A DNA stretch of 37,966 nucleotides from Candidatus Zixiibacteriota bacterium (GCA_016933955.1 JAFGTT010000029.1:1-37966); one strand, 5' to 3'. Shown: positions 16,915 through 26,953, counted from the stretch's first letter. Notes: generated by a model not told the origin, from the sequence alone. Made by a program: numbers and translations.

Positions 16915-18323
16915 AAGCGATGGATAAGAAGAATATTGCCATCATTGGCGGGGGGATATCGGGATTATCGGCCCTGCATTTCCTGATGAACCGTTATCCG
17001 GACAATATCCGGGTGACTCTTTTCGAGAAGGAATCCCGGCTCGGTGGTACTATCGGGACCGATCGCCTTGAAAATTTCAACACCGATTGGGGTCCCAATG
17101 GATTTCTTGATAAAGTCCCCCTCACCCTTCAAATGATTCATGAGCTTGGTATCGAGGAGTTGTTACAACCCGCTCATCCCAAGGCCGAAAAACGTTTCAT
17201 CTACCGCAATAAAAAGCTGCATGAAATAAATCCGTCGCCGGCCAAATTCATGCGCTCACCGGTTCTTTCACTCGGCGGCCGTCTGAGGCTGGCCCGGGAG
17301 CCCTTTATCAATCCCAAGACAGATGGTAATGATGAATCCATTTTTGACTTTGCCGAACGACGGATCGGCCGCGAAGCGGCCGAAAACCTGATCGGCCCGA
17401 TGGTGTCGGGGATATTCGGCGGTGATGCCAGGAAGCTGTCTCTGAGAGCTTGTTTCCCGGCCATGGTCGAAATGGAACGGGAATATGGCTCGCTGGTTAA
17501 AGCCATGATGGCCAAAAAGAAAAACGGGGGAGGGGGGCCGGCCGGACCGGGCGGGAGATTGACGTCCTTTAAAAACGGTCTTTATACCCTGATCGAGAAA
17601 ATGAAGGAAATATATTCAGACTGGATTATCATCGGCAAAGAGGTATTTTCTGTTGATTCACTGAAAGATGGCTTTCGACTGCGCTTTTCCGATGGTTCTT
17701 CGGATTCCTTTGATGCCGTTATCTGCGCCGTCCCTGCTTTTGCGGCCGCGGAGATACTGAAAAAGACCGATCGATTATTGGCCGAACTGCTGATCTCGAT
17801 TCCCTATGCCCCGATTGCCGTGGCGGCATTTGGATATAATCGTGAGGCTGTTGCCCATGATCTCAACGGTTTTGGATTCCTTGTCCCGAGGAGCGAAGGA
17901 TTGAACATTCTCGGTTCCATCTGGACCTCATCGATTTTTACCGACAGGACTCCGTCAGGTATGGTACAACTGCGGACCATGCTGGGCGGTGCAACCGATC
18001 CGGAATTGGTATCCCTGCCTGATCAGGCAATAATAGATATTGTTGAAACAGAACTGCGCAATATCCTCGGGATTACAGCGATACCGGAAATCGTCCGCCT
18101 TTATAAATGGGATCGCGGCATTCCGCAGTTTGTTTTGGGTCATCCCGAAAAAATGGCCAGGATGGAAGACCTGCTTCAAAACCACCCCGGCCTCTATTTC
18201 ACCGGTAACGCCTATGATGGGGTAGGTTTGAATGACTGTGTGATCAGATCGGATAAGGTCGTCAACCGGTTGGCCGGGGAGTTGCGATTGACGCCTTCGG
18301 AAATCGCCGATTCCGTTAGATAA
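16911..18323 (+). CDS. hemY: protoporphyrinogen oxidase, HemY type
   Basis: This is a FAD enzyme oxidising protoporphyrinogen IX (or coproporphyrinogen III) to the porphyrin. The 470-residue protein has the dinucleotide site IAIIGGGISGLSALHF at the N-terminus, the conserved GPNGFLDK and MVSGIFGGDARKLSLRA segments, and the C-terminal FAD motif LYFTGNAYDGVGLNDCV. HemY-type enzymes use O2 in characterised cases, while the HemN upstream works without O2. Start may be ATG 16911 (4-nt overlap with hemH) or ATG 16920. It is the last gene of the haem operon; a terminator follows. Confidence 0.92.
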   Translation: MKAMDKKNIAIIGGGISGLSALHFLMNRYPDNIRVTLFEKESRLGGTIGTDRLENFNTDWGPNGFLDKVPLTLQMIHELGIEELLQPAHPKAEKRFIYRNKKLHEINPSPAKFMRSPVLSLGGRLRLAREPFINPKTDGNDESIFDFAERRIGREAAENLIGPMVSGIFGGDARKLSLRACFPAMVEMEREYGSLVKAMMAKKKNGGGGPAGPGGRLTSFKNGLYTLIEKMKEIYSDWIIIGKEVFSVDSLKDGFRLRFSDGSSDSFDAVICAVPAFAAAEILKKTDRLLAELLISIPYAPIAVAAFGYNREAVAHDLNGFGFLVPRSEGLNILGSIWTSSIFTDRTPSGMVQLRTMLGGATDPELVSLPDQAIIDIVETELRNILGITAIPEIVRLYKWDRGIPQFVLGHPEKMARMEDLLQNHPGLYFTGNAYDGVGLNDCVIRSDKVVNRLAGELRLTPSEIADSVR

Positions 18324-18353
18324 TTCTCTCATATCAGAGTTATTATGAAAACC

Positions 18354-18386
18354 GGAGACCGCTTTTTGATCGGTTTCCTGTTTTTT
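18354..18386 (+). terminator. intrinsic terminator after haem operon
   Basis: GGAGACCG (18354-18361) pairs with CGGTTTCC (18371-18378), 8 bp with one G-U, loop of 9, then TG and six T (18381-18386). It lies 31 nt after the hemY stop. Confidence 0.7.
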
Positions 18387-18396
18387 CCGATATGGC

Positions 18397-18441
18397 TTGC
18401 AGATTCATTCGGGATAGTATATTATCCGACGAAATATCCCG
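18397..18441 (+). promoter_or_regulatory. candidate mut promoter with inverted repeat
   Basis: A -10-like TATATT lies at 18418-18423, with a poor -35 (TTGCAG 18397-18402, 15-nt spacing). A 7-bp inverted repeat, CGGGATA (18410-18416) and TATCCCG (18435-18441), surrounds the -10 and could be an operator. No cobalamin riboswitch is recognisable in the 166 nt before mutA. Confidence 0.3.
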
Positions 18442-18489
18442 CAAAAAAGGGATTAGGCATTAGATGTTTTAATATTGGGATTTGCTGTT

Positions 18490-20658
18490 ATGACAGATAA
18501 AAATAAACAAACCGCCGGTATGCCGGAGAAACAGAAACTGATGTCGGATTTTCCGGCTCCATCCTATGAGGAATGGCGCTCCGAAGTCGAACGCTTACTC
18601 AAGGGGGCTCCTTTTGAAAAACGGATGCTGACCGAGACCCCGGAAGGCATCACCCTGCAACCGTTATATCGGGCCGAGGATTGCCGTGATTTGCCTTGGA
18701 TTTCATCCTTACCCGGATTTGCACCGTTCATTCGTGGTTTCCTTCCGCTCGGTAAAAAAAACGGAGGCTGGGAGATCGCCCAGTCAATCAATTATCCGAC
18801 CGCGGCGGAATTTAACCGGGCCGTTATTATTGATCTGGCCCGTGGACTGACGTCCGTTATTCTGCCGCTCGATGGAGCATCGTCGTTCGGTCTGGATCCT
18901 GATCAGGTCGGCGATAACATGGTTGGATTCGATGGTGTTTCGATTGCTTCGCTGGATGATCTGGCGACTGCCCTTAAAGGGATCGACCTGACGACTATTC
19001 CGATAATTATTGAAACCGGTTTTCCCGGACTGCCATTTCTGGGATTTTTGCTGGCCCTGGCCAAAAAGGTCGGAGTAAACCCGGCCGATCTCAAAGGTGT
19101 CGTGGCTGTCGATCCTCTGGGGGAACTGGCTACTCGGGGAGTGCTTCCCGTTTCGCTGAATCAGGTCTTTGATGAAATGGCCGTCATGACCGCCTGGGCA
19201 AATAAGAAAAATCCCGGTTTCCAAACCATAGCGGTTCGGAGTGTTGCCTATTATCTGGGTGGCGGAAACGCTGTCCAGGAACTGGCCTTCATTCTGGCCA
19301 CGGCGGTGGAATATCTGCGCCAGATGGAAAAACGCGGATTGGATATCGAGATGGTTATTCCGCATATGCGATTAAGTTTCGGCTTGGGAAATAACTATTT
19401 TATGGAGGTCGCCAAATTACGGGCGGCCCGCGTCCTCTGGAATAATGTTCTCGAAACATGTAACGTCCCGGAGGATAAGCGGAAAATCCATCTCCACGCT
19501 GAAACCTCGCGTTACACCAAAACCAAGTATGATCCTTATGTCAATATGCTTCGAGCCACCACTGAGGCCTTCTCAGGTGTGGTCGGAGGTGTCGATAGCC
19601 TTCAGGTGGCGCCCTTTGATGAAATTATCCGACCGGCCGATGATTCCTCCCGGCGAATTGCCCGCAACACCCAGTTAATCCTGAAGGATGAAGCGCATTT
19701 ATCCGAGGTCGCCGATCCGGCCGGCGGTTCCTGGTATATTGAAAAACTGACCGATCAGATTGCCGATGCGGCATGGTCATTGTTCCGGGATGTGGAAATT
19801 CGCGGGGGAATGATAGCCGCTCTTGAAGAGGGTTATCCCCAGGATGCTGTAGCCGCCGCGGCCCACCTGCAGGCCGAGTCTGCGGCAACCCGTAAGAAGA
19901 TTATCGTTGGAACTAATATGTACCCCAACGCCTCCGAGTCAAAACTTGAGGCGGATCTGCCGGATTACACTGCTCTGGCGGCGACCAGAACTGGAGAACT
20001 TACGCAAGACAAAAAGAGACAATCGCCTGATGCCAAAGCCGCCTTGAAAAAAACCGCCGGTATTGGTTATAATCAGGCAAATGAGCTGGTGGATGCGATT
20101 GTAACTGCGGCTTCCAACGGTGCTACACTGGGGCAGATAACCTCGGCTTTGAAAAAATCCGGCGATCCACCGATGAAAATCAAACCTGTTCCCCAATGCC
20201 ATGCCGCCAAGCAATTCGAAAAGCTTCGAACGGCGGTCGAGAATCATCGGGCAAAATATGGCGGTCTTCAAGTTTTTCTGGCCACTCTGGGACCGGTAGC
20301 GGAATATATGCCGCGCCTCGATTTCTCAGCCTCCTTTTTCGAGATCGGGGGGTTTGAAGTCATCCGGACCAAAGGTTTTGGAAATCCCGATGAAAATGCC
20401 CATGAGGCGATCAAATCCGGAGCCGAAATAGTTGTTATTTGCGGCCTCGATGATAGCTACCAGGAAGGAGTTCCTGTGATTGCGGGGATGATTAAAAAAT
20501 CGAAACCGGAGACTTCAATTATTCTCGCCGGGTTGCCCATAGACGAAACAACCCGGACGCGATTTGAGCAGGCCGGAGTGAATATTTTCATTCACATGAA
20601 ATCGAATGTCCTGAAAGTCCTGACCGAGATTGCATCAGAGAAGGGGGTGCAATTATGA
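18490..20658 (+). CDS. mutA: methylmalonyl-CoA mutase small subunit
   Basis: This is the non-catalytic beta subunit of the heterodimeric, B12-dependent methylmalonyl-CoA mutase, which interconverts succinyl-CoA and methylmalonyl-CoA. The protein (722 residues from ATG 18490) has the TIM-barrel part with [20 protein letters not shown] and [16 protein letters not shown], and a C-terminal flavodoxin-like domain. The cobalamin-binding DxHxxG motif present in MutB is missing, as expected for the small subunit. I prefer ATG 18490 (GGGAT 8 nt before) over an upstream TTG at 18475. It overlaps mutB by 4 nt. Role: propionate/succinate interconversion or amino-acid catabolism. Confidence 0.93.
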   Translation: MTDKNKQTAGMPEKQKLMSDFPAPSYEEWRSEVERLLKGAPFEKRMLTETPEGITLQPLYRAEDCRDLPWISSLPGFAPFIRGFLPLGKKNGGWEIAQSINYPTAAEFNRAVIIDLARGLTSVILPLDGASSFGLDPDQVGDNMVGFDGVSIASLDDLATALKGIDLTTIPIIIETGFPGLPFLGFLLALAKKVGVNPADLKGVVAVDPLGELATRGVLPVSLNQVFDEMAVMTAWANKKNPGFQTIAVRSVAYYLGGGNAVQELAFILATAVEYLRQMEKRGLDIEMVIPHMRLSFGLGNNYFMEVAKLRAARVLWNNVLETCNVPEDKRKIHLHAETSRYTKTKYDPYVNMLRATTEAFSGVVGGVDSLQVAPFDEIIRPADDSSRRIARNTQLILKDEAHLSEVADPAGGSWYIEKLTDQIADAAWSLFRDVEIRGGMIAALEEGYPQDAVAAAAHLQAESAATRKKIIVGTNMYPNASESKLEADLPDYTALAATRTGELTQDKKRQSPDAKAALKKTAGIGYNQANELVDAIVTAASNGATLGQITSALKKSGDPPMKIKPVPQCHAAKQFEKLRTAVENHRAKYGGLQVFLATLGPVAEYMPRLDFSASFFEIGGFEVIRTKGFGNPDENAHEAIKSGAEIVVICGLDDSYQEGVPVIAGMIKKSKPETSIILAGLPIDETTRTRFEQAGVNIFIHMKSNVLKVLTEIASEKGVQL

Positions 20659-22820
20659 GCCGCATACCGAATTTTTCAAAGATAGATTATAAGCGCTCCG
20701 CTTTAAAAGTTGATTATCAGACCTGGAAAAACCGGATTAAAAAAGAAACCGGAAAGGATCCGGAAACCTTTATCTGGCGGACTATGGAACAAATTGCTGT
20801 CCAGCCGCTGTACACCCCGGCCGACATACAAAATACCGAGCATCTCGATTACCTTCCGGGTCTGCCGCCGTATTCCCGAGGGCCATATGCCACCATGTAT
20901 GTCATGCGTCCCTGGACAGTCCGTCAATACGCCGGGTTTTCGACCGCCGAGGAATCCAATTCTTTTTATCGCCGCAACCTGGCGGCTGGTCAAAAAGGCC
21001 TTTCGGTGGCCTTCGATCTGGCCACTCACCGGGGTTATGATTCCGACCATCCGCGGGTGGTCAGCGATGTCGGCAAAGCAGGAGTGGCAATAGATTCCAT
21101 TCTCGATATGGAAATTCTGTTCGATGGCATCCCGCTGGATAAAATGTCGGTTTCGATGACCATGAATGGAGCTGTCCTGCCGGTTATGGCCTTCTATATC
21201 GTGGCCGCTCAGGAGCAGGGTGTCAAAATGGAACAACTGGCCGGTACCATACAGAATGATATTCTTAAAGAATACATGGTTCGCAATACCTATATCTACC
21301 CGCCGGCGGCCTCTATGAGAATTATCGGGGATATAATCGCCTTTACCTCCCGACATATGCCGAAATTCAATTCCATCTCGATCTCCGGCTATCATATGCA
21401 GGAAGCCGGGGCAACTGCTGATCTGGAAATGGCCTATACCCTGGCCGATGGAGTCGAATATGTTCGCACCGGTCTGACAGCCGGACTGACGATTGATGAA
21501 TTCGCTCCTCGGCTGTCCTTCTTTTGGGGAATCGGGATGAATTATTTCATGGAAGTAGCCAAAATGCGAGCCGCCCGGATACTCTGGGCAAAGTTGATCA
21601 GGCAATTCAATCCGAAGAATCCCAAATCGATGATGTTACGAACTCACTGCCAGACTTCCGGTTGGTCACTGACCGAACAGGATCCGTTCAATAATGTGGC
21701 CAGAACCTGTCTTGAGGCCATGGCCGCGGCCCTGGGCCACACCCAGAGCCTGCATACCAATGCCCTTGATGAGGCTATCGCCCTGCCCACCGATTTCAGC
21801 GCCCGGATCGCCCGTAATACCCAGCTTTATCTCCAGGATGAAACCGGAATTTGCCGCGTGATCGATCCCTGGGGCGGTTCGTGCTATGTCGAGGCTCTGA
21901 CACATATTCTCGTTCATAAGGGCTGGGAACATCTTCAGGAAATCGAGGGGATGGGCGGCATGGCACGAGCTATCGAAAGCGGTCTGCCGAAGATGCGTAT
22001 CGAGGAAGCCTCGGCCCGGCGCCAGGCGCATATCGATTCCGGTTCGGAAAGTATCACCGGTGTTAACCGTTATCGGCTTGACAAAGAGGCGCCAATCGAT
22101 ATTCTTGAAGTTGACAATGAGGAGGTTCGGCGCCAGCAGATCGAACGTCTTACACGACTCCGACGCGATCGTGACGATAACGCGGTCCGGAAGGCTATGG
22201 AGAATTTGAGTCGATGTGCCGAAACGGGACAGGGAAATCTGCTGGAACTGGCGGTTGAAGCCGCCCGGGTTCGCTGTTCACTCGGCGAAATAAGTTATGC
22301 CCTGGAAAAAATCTGGGGTCGCCATAAAGCCGAAACCAGAACTATCTCGGGTGTTTATAGCAGTGAATATATGGATGATGGTACCATTGCAAAAGTCCGG
22401 CGAATGACCGATGATTTCGAGAAGAAAGAAGGTCGCCGGCCGCGTATTTTGGTGGCCAAAATGGGCCAGGATGGTCATGATCGGGGCGCCAAGGTTATTG
22501 CCACCGCCTTTGCCGATCTCGGTTTTGATGTCGATGTCGGCCCGCTGTTCCAGACCCCGGAGGAAACCGCGCGACAGGCGGTCGAAAACGATGTCCACGT
22601 AATCGGCATGAGTTCTCTGGCGGCAGGACACAAAACGCTGTTGCCGCAACTGGTTGAGGAACTGAAGAAACTGGGCCGCGAAGATATCCTGATTGTTGTC
22701 GGCGGAGTCATTCCCGCCCAGGATTACCAGTTCCTGTACGATCATGGAGCGGCCGCCGTTTTTGGTCCCGGCACCGTTATTCCGGTCGCGGCTAGGAATA
22801 TCATGGAAAAACTTCTCTAG
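20655..22820 (+). CDS. mutB: methylmalonyl-CoA mutase large subunit
   Basis: This is the catalytic subunit, 721 residues. The barrel domain has [17 protein letters not shown] (with the active-site Tyr) and [12 protein letters not shown] (active-site His). The C-terminal domain has the base-off/His-on cobalamin motif [11 protein letters not shown], followed by GPLFQTPEE and GMSSLAAGH. All expected catalytic residues are visible, so the enzyme should be active with adenosylcobalamin. AGGGGG ribosome site before ATG 20655; ATGA overlap with mutA. No methylmalonyl-CoA epimerase or propionyl-CoA carboxylase gene is in the window. Confidence 0.96.
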   Translation: MSRIPNFSKIDYKRSALKVDYQTWKNRIKKETGKDPETFIWRTMEQIAVQPLYTPADIQNTEHLDYLPGLPPYSRGPYATMYVMRPWTVRQYAGFSTAEESNSFYRRNLAAGQKGLSVAFDLATHRGYDSDHPRVVSDVGKAGVAIDSILDMEILFDGIPLDKMSVSMTMNGAVLPVMAFYIVAAQEQGVKMEQLAGTIQNDILKEYMVRNTYIYPPAASMRIIGDIIAFTSRHMPKFNSISISGYHMQEAGATADLEMAYTLADGVEYVRTGLTAGLTIDEFAPRLSFFWGIGMNYFMEVAKMRAARILWAKLIRQFNPKNPKSMMLRTHCQTSGWSLTEQDPFNNVARTCLEAMAAALGHTQSLHTNALDEAIALPTDFSARIARNTQLYLQDETGICRVIDPWGGSCYVEALTHILVHKGWEHLQEIEGMGGMARAIESGLPKMRIEEASARRQAHIDSGSESITGVNRYRLDKEAPIDILEVDNEEVRRQQIERLTRLRRDRDDNAVRKAMENLSRCAETGQGNLLELAVEAARVRCSLGEISYALEKIWGRHKAETRTISGVYSSEYMDDGTIAKVRRMTDDFEKKEGRRPRILVAKMGQDGHDRGAKVIATAFADLGFDVDVGPLFQTPEETARQAVENDVHVIGMSSLAAGHKTLLPQLVEELKKLGREDILIVVGGVIPAQDYQFLYDHGAAAVFGPGTVIPVAARNIMEKLL

Positions 22821-22853
22821 ATATTTTTATCAAAAGGGTCGATTGATATAATA

Positions 22854-23978
22854 ATGACCGAAGATAAGCCGAATCGAAAAAAACGTGATTCTCATCCCAG
22901 CGCCCTGCATGTCGTGCGGGGCGTTGAGGGTGGTCATGATGGCCTGCCGGGCAATTCCCGGAAAAATACCGAGCGGAAAAAACCATCGGCTGAAAATCAT
23001 GGTTTGACCACGGCCCAATATATTGAGGGGGTCCTGGCGGGGGATCGGACCATACTCGGGAAAGCCATTACCCTGATTGAGTCGAATGCCCCGGCCCACC
23101 AGAATCAGGCCCAGGATGTCCTCCGGGAATTACTCCCCCATACCGGTTGTTCTCTTAGAGTCGGCATAACGGGTATCCCCGGGGCGGGGAAAAGCACATT
23201 TATCGAGACCCTCGGATGCCGCCTGACAGCACAGGATCATAAAGTGGCCGTGATGGCCGTTGATCCCTCGAGTAGCCTTACCCGGGGAAGTATTCTCGGC
23301 GATAAAACCCGCATGGAACAGCTTTCTCGCGAACCGGGAGCGTTTATCCGGCCCAGCCCCAGCGGCGGAACCCTTGGAGGGGTGGCCCGCAAGACCCGCG
23401 AGACCATGCTGGTATTCGAGGCCGCCGGATATGATGTTATTCTGGTTGAAACCATCGGGGTCGGTCAGAGTGAAATCACGGTCCGTTCCATGGTCGATTT
23501 TTTCCTGCTGATTCTGATTGCCGGGGGGGGGGATGAACTTCAGGGATTGAAACGCGGTGTTATGGAAATCGCCGATGCCGTTCTGATTAACAAAGTCGAT
23601 GGAGATAATATCAAACCGGCTCGTCTGGCCCAAACCGATTATCAACGCGCCCTGCATTATCTTCAGCCGGCTACCCGGGGATGGCAAACCGAGGCTCATC
23701 TTGCCTCGTCGTTGACCGGGTATGGGATCGATGATATCTGGAAGGTGATTTTGAAATTCCGTGAAATAACCGGTCGTAACGGCGAATTCGACCGCCGCCG
23801 CCGCGAGCAATCCCGGGATTGGTTGCATACGATGCTTGAGGAACGACTGAAGGATTTGTTTTATCGACATCCCAATGTCGAAAAAAAACTGCCCGAAATC
23901 GAACAGAAAGTAATGAATGGCCGCCTTCCGGTCACGATTGCCGCCTGGGAATTACTTCAAACCTTTGAGAAAGAATAA
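22854..23978 (+). CDS. meaB: MeaB/ArgK GTPase, mutase chaperone
   Basis: This G3E-family GTPase protects and reloads methylmalonyl-CoA mutase with cofactor. It has the P-loop GIPGAGKST, the segment AVDPSSSLTRGSILGDKTRM, the switch VETIGVGQSE and guanine motif NKVD. It is 374 residues; the recognisable family match starts near residue 53 (LTTAQYIEGVLAGD), leaving a ~50-residue basic, low-complexity N-terminus that typical MeaB proteins lack. The ribosome site before ATG 22854 is weak, so the true start could be later. The 33-nt gap to mutB fits one operon. The old annotation as arginine kinase (ArgK) should be ignored. Confidence 0.93.
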   Translation: MTEDKPNRKKRDSHPSALHVVRGVEGGHDGLPGNSRKNTERKKPSAENHGLTTAQYIEGVLAGDRTILGKAITLIESNAPAHQNQAQDVLRELLPHTGCSLRVGITGIPGAGKSTFIETLGCRLTAQDHKVAVMAVDPSSSLTRGSILGDKTRMEQLSREPGAFIRPSPSGGTLGGVARKTRETMLVFEAAGYDVILVETIGVGQSEITVRSMVDFFLLILIAGGGDELQGLKRGVMEIADAVLINKVDGDNIKPARLAQTDYQRALHYLQPATRGWQTEAHLASSLTGYGIDDIWKVILKFREITGRNGEFDRRRREQSRDWLHTMLEERLKDLFYRHPNVEKKLPEIEQKVMNGRLPVTIAAWELLQTFEKE

Positions 23979-24045
23979 CCTCAAGATTGCCACCCAATAT
24001 TGGGCACTTCCCGAAAAATTCGAACCCGCAAGACCTGCCATTCGT

Positions 24046-24113
24046 CTGATATTATAAATGGTTTGGATAGATTCCGCAGTTGTCCTTGACGGATTTATAA
24101 TATCAGCTATATT
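24046..24113 (+). promoter_or_regulatory. promoter with 14-bp inverted repeat
   Basis: A perfect inverted repeat of 14 bp, CTGATATTATAAAT (24046-24059) and ATTTATAATATCAG (24093-24106), is separated by 33 nt. The right arm lies exactly between a -35 (TTGACG, 24086-24091) and a -10 (TATATT, 24108-24113; 16-nt spacing). A dimeric or looping regulator bound there would block RNA polymerase. A cruciform or RNA stem is possible only for transcripts starting upstream. It is 104 nt before the protease gene. Confidence 0.55.
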
Positions 24114-24216
24114 ATTATATATCCATCACCTTTTTTAAAGGGTCTCGCGCTTGGCGTTTAATGGCCTCATTTGAGAATAATCCTTAACAGCAATCTGTTA
24201 TAAAAGAGGAGGATTT

Positions 24217-26901
24217 ATGATCAGAAAGATAACGGAAAGACATTGCTTAAGAATATTCACACCAATCGTTCTCTTCTTAATTATGGGATTCTTGGGCTTG
24301 GCCCCGATGGTTTCAACGGCCGATTTTGAGTGTGGGGACGCCAATGCCGACGGACGCGTTAATATTCTCGATGGTACCTATATCATAAATTACCTTTATA
24401 GAGGCGGTCCGGCTCCGGTATATCCGGATCTGGCGGATGTCAATCATTCCGAATCAATCAATATTCTCGATGTGACTTATCTTATAGTTTATCTTTACCG
24501 CGGCGGCCCGGAACCTGATTGCCCCTCCGGTTCATCCCAGCTTCCGGCATCATTTGATTTACGCGATGTCGAGGGTGAAAATTATGTGTCGTCGGTCAAA
24601 AACCAGTCGGGTGGTACCTGCTGGACCCATGGCGCCATGGCCGCTATCGAAAGCAATCTCCTGATAACCGGAAACTGGGCGAACGCCGGGGAATCCGGAG
24701 AACCCAATCTGGCCGAATATCATCTTGACTGGTGGAATGGTTTCAATCAGTACAACAATGATGATATCTATCCGCCCACCGGTGATGGTCTGATCGTTCA
24801 CCAGGGCGGGGATTACATGGTCACCTCGGCCTATCTGGCCCGTGGCGAAGGGGCGGTGCGCGATATCGACGGCCAGTCATTTGATGATCCGCCGGCTCGA
24901 AACGGGGACGGCTATCACCATTACTATGTCCGGGATATCGAGTGGTACACCGCCGGGGCAAATCTGGAAAGGATCGATCTCGTCAAGACCAAAATCATGA
25001 CCGAGGGGGCGCTCGGGACGGCCATGCTTTATGATGATTATCTCCTGTATAACGGAATATATCATTATCAGCCCGATTACTATGACTACGATCCGACTCA
25101 TGCCGTAGCCATAGTCGGCTGGAATGACAGCATCAACAATCCCAATGCTCCCGGTCCAGGGGCCTGGTTATGTAAAAACAGCTGGGGGACGGGATGGGGA
25201 TTGGGCGGTTATTTTTGGATTTCGTATTATGACAAACACTGCGGTAAACACCCGCAAATGGGCGCTGTTTCATTTCAGGATGTAATGCTCATGCCCTACG
25301 ATCATGTTTATTACCACGATTCTCATGGCTGGCGGTCTACCAGGACCGATTTGACAGAAGCCTTTAATGCCTTTACGACCGATCAAAGCGCCCAGCTTCA
25401 GGCGGTTAATTTCTATACCGCCGACGACAGTGTCAATTATACTGTCAAAGTTTACAGCACTTTCGAAGGGGGTCAATTAAGCGGAGAGATGACCTCGGTT
25501 AGCGGCCTGATTGAATTTCTGGGATTGCATACCGTTGATTTGCCGGATTCGATCGATCTCAAACCGGGCGATAATTTCTATATCTATCTGCAATTGTCGA
25601 CCGGGGGTCAGCCATATGATGAAACGTCCATTGTCCCAACCCTGCTGGGAGCCAAATACCGGACTCAGGTGACATCATCGGCCGGTCCGGGCGAGAGTTT
25701 CTATCGTTCCGGCGGTAATTGGGTGGATCTGACCAGCTATGAGGCCACGGCCAATTTCTGTATCAAAGGACTGGGAATTATACCGGCTTTAAAAGTGATG
25801 CCATCGGATGATTTCTATTCCGAGGGCCCGACCGGCGGACCGTTCAGCCCTTCCGGCAAAACCTATTCCTTTGCTCATAAGTACGCTCAGGCCATAGAAT
25901 ATGAAATATCCCTCGATCCCTCGGCCGATTGGCTGGAATTAAGCGGCGATGTAGCGGGTATGCTTGATCCCTATGACACCGCCCATGTTACGGTCCAGTT
26001 TAATCTTAATGCCGGAAGCTTGATTCAGGGCCGTCATACCGCGGTTGTGTATTTTAAGAATTTATCCGCGCCCGAGGATAATACCGTTCGTTATGTGGAA
26101 CTGGTGGTCGGTACCCCAGCGATTGAATATCAATGGTTGCTGGATACTGATCCCGGGTGGACCTGCCAGGGCGACTGGGAATTTGGCTCACCCACCGGCG
26201 GCGGCGGATATTTTACTTATGGCGCCGATCCGGTTGGCGGTTATACCGGCGATAATGTTTATGGATATGTCATCGATGGCAACTACCCGGATACTCTTTC
26301 TCAAACCTATTTGACCACCGCCGTCATTGACTGTTCACGACTGCTTAAAGTGCATCTGGATTTTCACCGCTGGCTGGCCTCGGACGGTTTTGGCTACGGG
26401 CGGGTTTTGGTTAGTACCGATGGATCGCAGTGGACTCAGGTCTGGGGAGGTTATGATGGTGTCATCGATATGATCTGGAGAGATACCTATCTTGATATCT
26501 CCGATATCGTCGATTATCAATCGACCGTTTATATCCGCTGGTCGATGGAGGTATTATCGGGCGGCCTGTATACTTTCGGCGGCTGGAATATCGATGATAT
26601 TCAAATCATCGCCATCTATGATTCAACCATGACCAAAGATATTCACGTTGTGAAGGAGCAATTATCAACAGGAGATCTCCCGGCTCGGATCAGCTTTGAA
26701 CTCGACAAGTCCTCGCCGGTGGAAATAACCATCCTTGATCGTAAGGAGCAACCGGTGGTTGAAATCCATAACGACTTTCTTGAAAGCGGCCGTCATGATT
26801 TCACGTGGGATCGACGGGATCGTTACGGGAAACCGATTCCCGATGCCGTTTATTATCGGTTGAAAATTGATGACCGGGTCGAGGTTCATAGATTAAGATA
26901 G
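24217..26901 (+). CDS. secreted papain-family (C1A) peptidase with dockerin-like module
   Basis: 894 residues. A signal peptide spans about 1-35 (hydrophobic 14-30, cleavage near VSTA). A dockerin-like module follows (38-102) with two calcium-loop repeats: DANADGRVNILDGTYI and DVNHSESINILDVTYL. The C1A peptidase domain (about 110-345) has oxyanion Gln130, catalytic Cys135 (GGTCWTHG), His295 (PTHAVAIVGW) and Asn321 (CKNSWGTGWG). Next come a beta-rich segment like the lectin-like domain of bacterial C1A peptidases (about 375-490), an Ig-like part and a jelly-roll-like part (about 640-800). The chain ends with a FlgD-like Ig domain (about 825-894: ITILDRKEQPVVEI, then DAVYYRLKI). Such C-terminal domains are common on secreted proteins of FCB bacteria. 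Strong GAGGAGG ribosome site. Probably extracellular or surface-bound protein degradation. Confidence 0.88.
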   Translation: MIRKITERHCLRIFTPIVLFLIMGFLGLAPMVSTADFECGDANADGRVNILDGTYIINYLYRGGPAPVYPDLADVNHSESINILDVTYLIVYLYRGGPEPDCPSGSSQLPASFDLRDVEGENYVSSVKNQSGGTCWTHGAMAAIESNLLITGNWANAGESGEPNLAEYHLDWWNGFNQYNNDDIYPPTGDGLIVHQGGDYMVTSAYLARGEGAVRDIDGQSFDDPPARNGDGYHHYYVRDIEWYTAGANLERIDLVKTKIMTEGALGTAMLYDDYLLYNGIYHYQPDYYDYDPTHAVAIVGWNDSINNPNAPGPGAWLCKNSWGTGWGLGGYFWISYYDKHCGKHPQMGAVSFQDVMLMPYDHVYYHDSHGWRSTRTDLTEAFNAFTTDQSAQLQAVNFYTADDSVNYTVKVYSTFEGGQLSGEMTSVSGLIEFLGLHTVDLPDSIDLKPGDNFYIYLQLSTGGQPYDETSIVPTLLGAKYRTQVTSSAGPGESFYRSGGNWVDLTSYEATANFCIKGLGIIPALKVMPSDDFYSEGPTGGPFSPSGKTYSFAHKYAQAIEYEISLDPSADWLELSGDVAGMLDPYDTAHVTVQFNLNAGSLIQGRHTAVVYFKNLSAPEDNTVRYVELVVGTPAIEYQWLLDTDPGWTCQGDWEFGSPTGGGGYFTYGADPVGGYTGDNVYGYVIDGNYPDTLSQTYLTTAVIDCSRLLKVHLDFHRWLASDGFGYGRVLVSTDGSQWTQVWGGYDGVIDMIWRDTYLDISDIVDYQSTVYIRWSMEVLSGGLYTFGGWNIDDIQIIAIYDSTMTKDIHVVKEQLSTGDLPARISFELDKSSPVEITILDRKEQPVVEIHNDFLESGRHDFTWDRRDRYGKPIPDAVYYRLKIDDRVEVHRLR

Positions 26902-26922
26902 TTGGGATAATGAGAAGATCAA

Positions 26923-26953
26923 ACGGGTCGGTTTCTGCCGGCCCGTTTTTTTT
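26923..26953 (+). terminator. intrinsic terminator after peptidase gene
   Basis: ACGGGTCGG (26923-26931) pairs with CCGGCCCGT (26938-26946), 9 bp with one T-G, loop of 6, followed by a run of eight T (26946-26953). It lies 21 nt after the stop codon. Confidence 0.88.

Noticed and set aside
20703-21605. 300-codon antisense frame across mutB
   Set aside because: It lies fully inside a well-conserved gene and has the His/Gly/Ile-rich make-up typical of antisense shadows in this GC range. The same holds for 1655-2287, 2599-3234 and 23130-23870 on the minus strand.
22854-23978. Annotation as arginine/ornithine transport kinase (ArgK)
   Set aside because: Location next to mutAB and the G3E GTPase motifs support the mutase chaperone MeaB.
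23993-24004. CCCAATATTGGG palindrome after meaB as a terminator
   Set aside because: It has no loop and no T-run, so it is unlikely to be an intrinsic terminator; it may be chance.
24001-24060. Possible tRNA-like TTCGAACCC fragment
   Set aside because: No acceptor, D or anticodon stem can be built around it.
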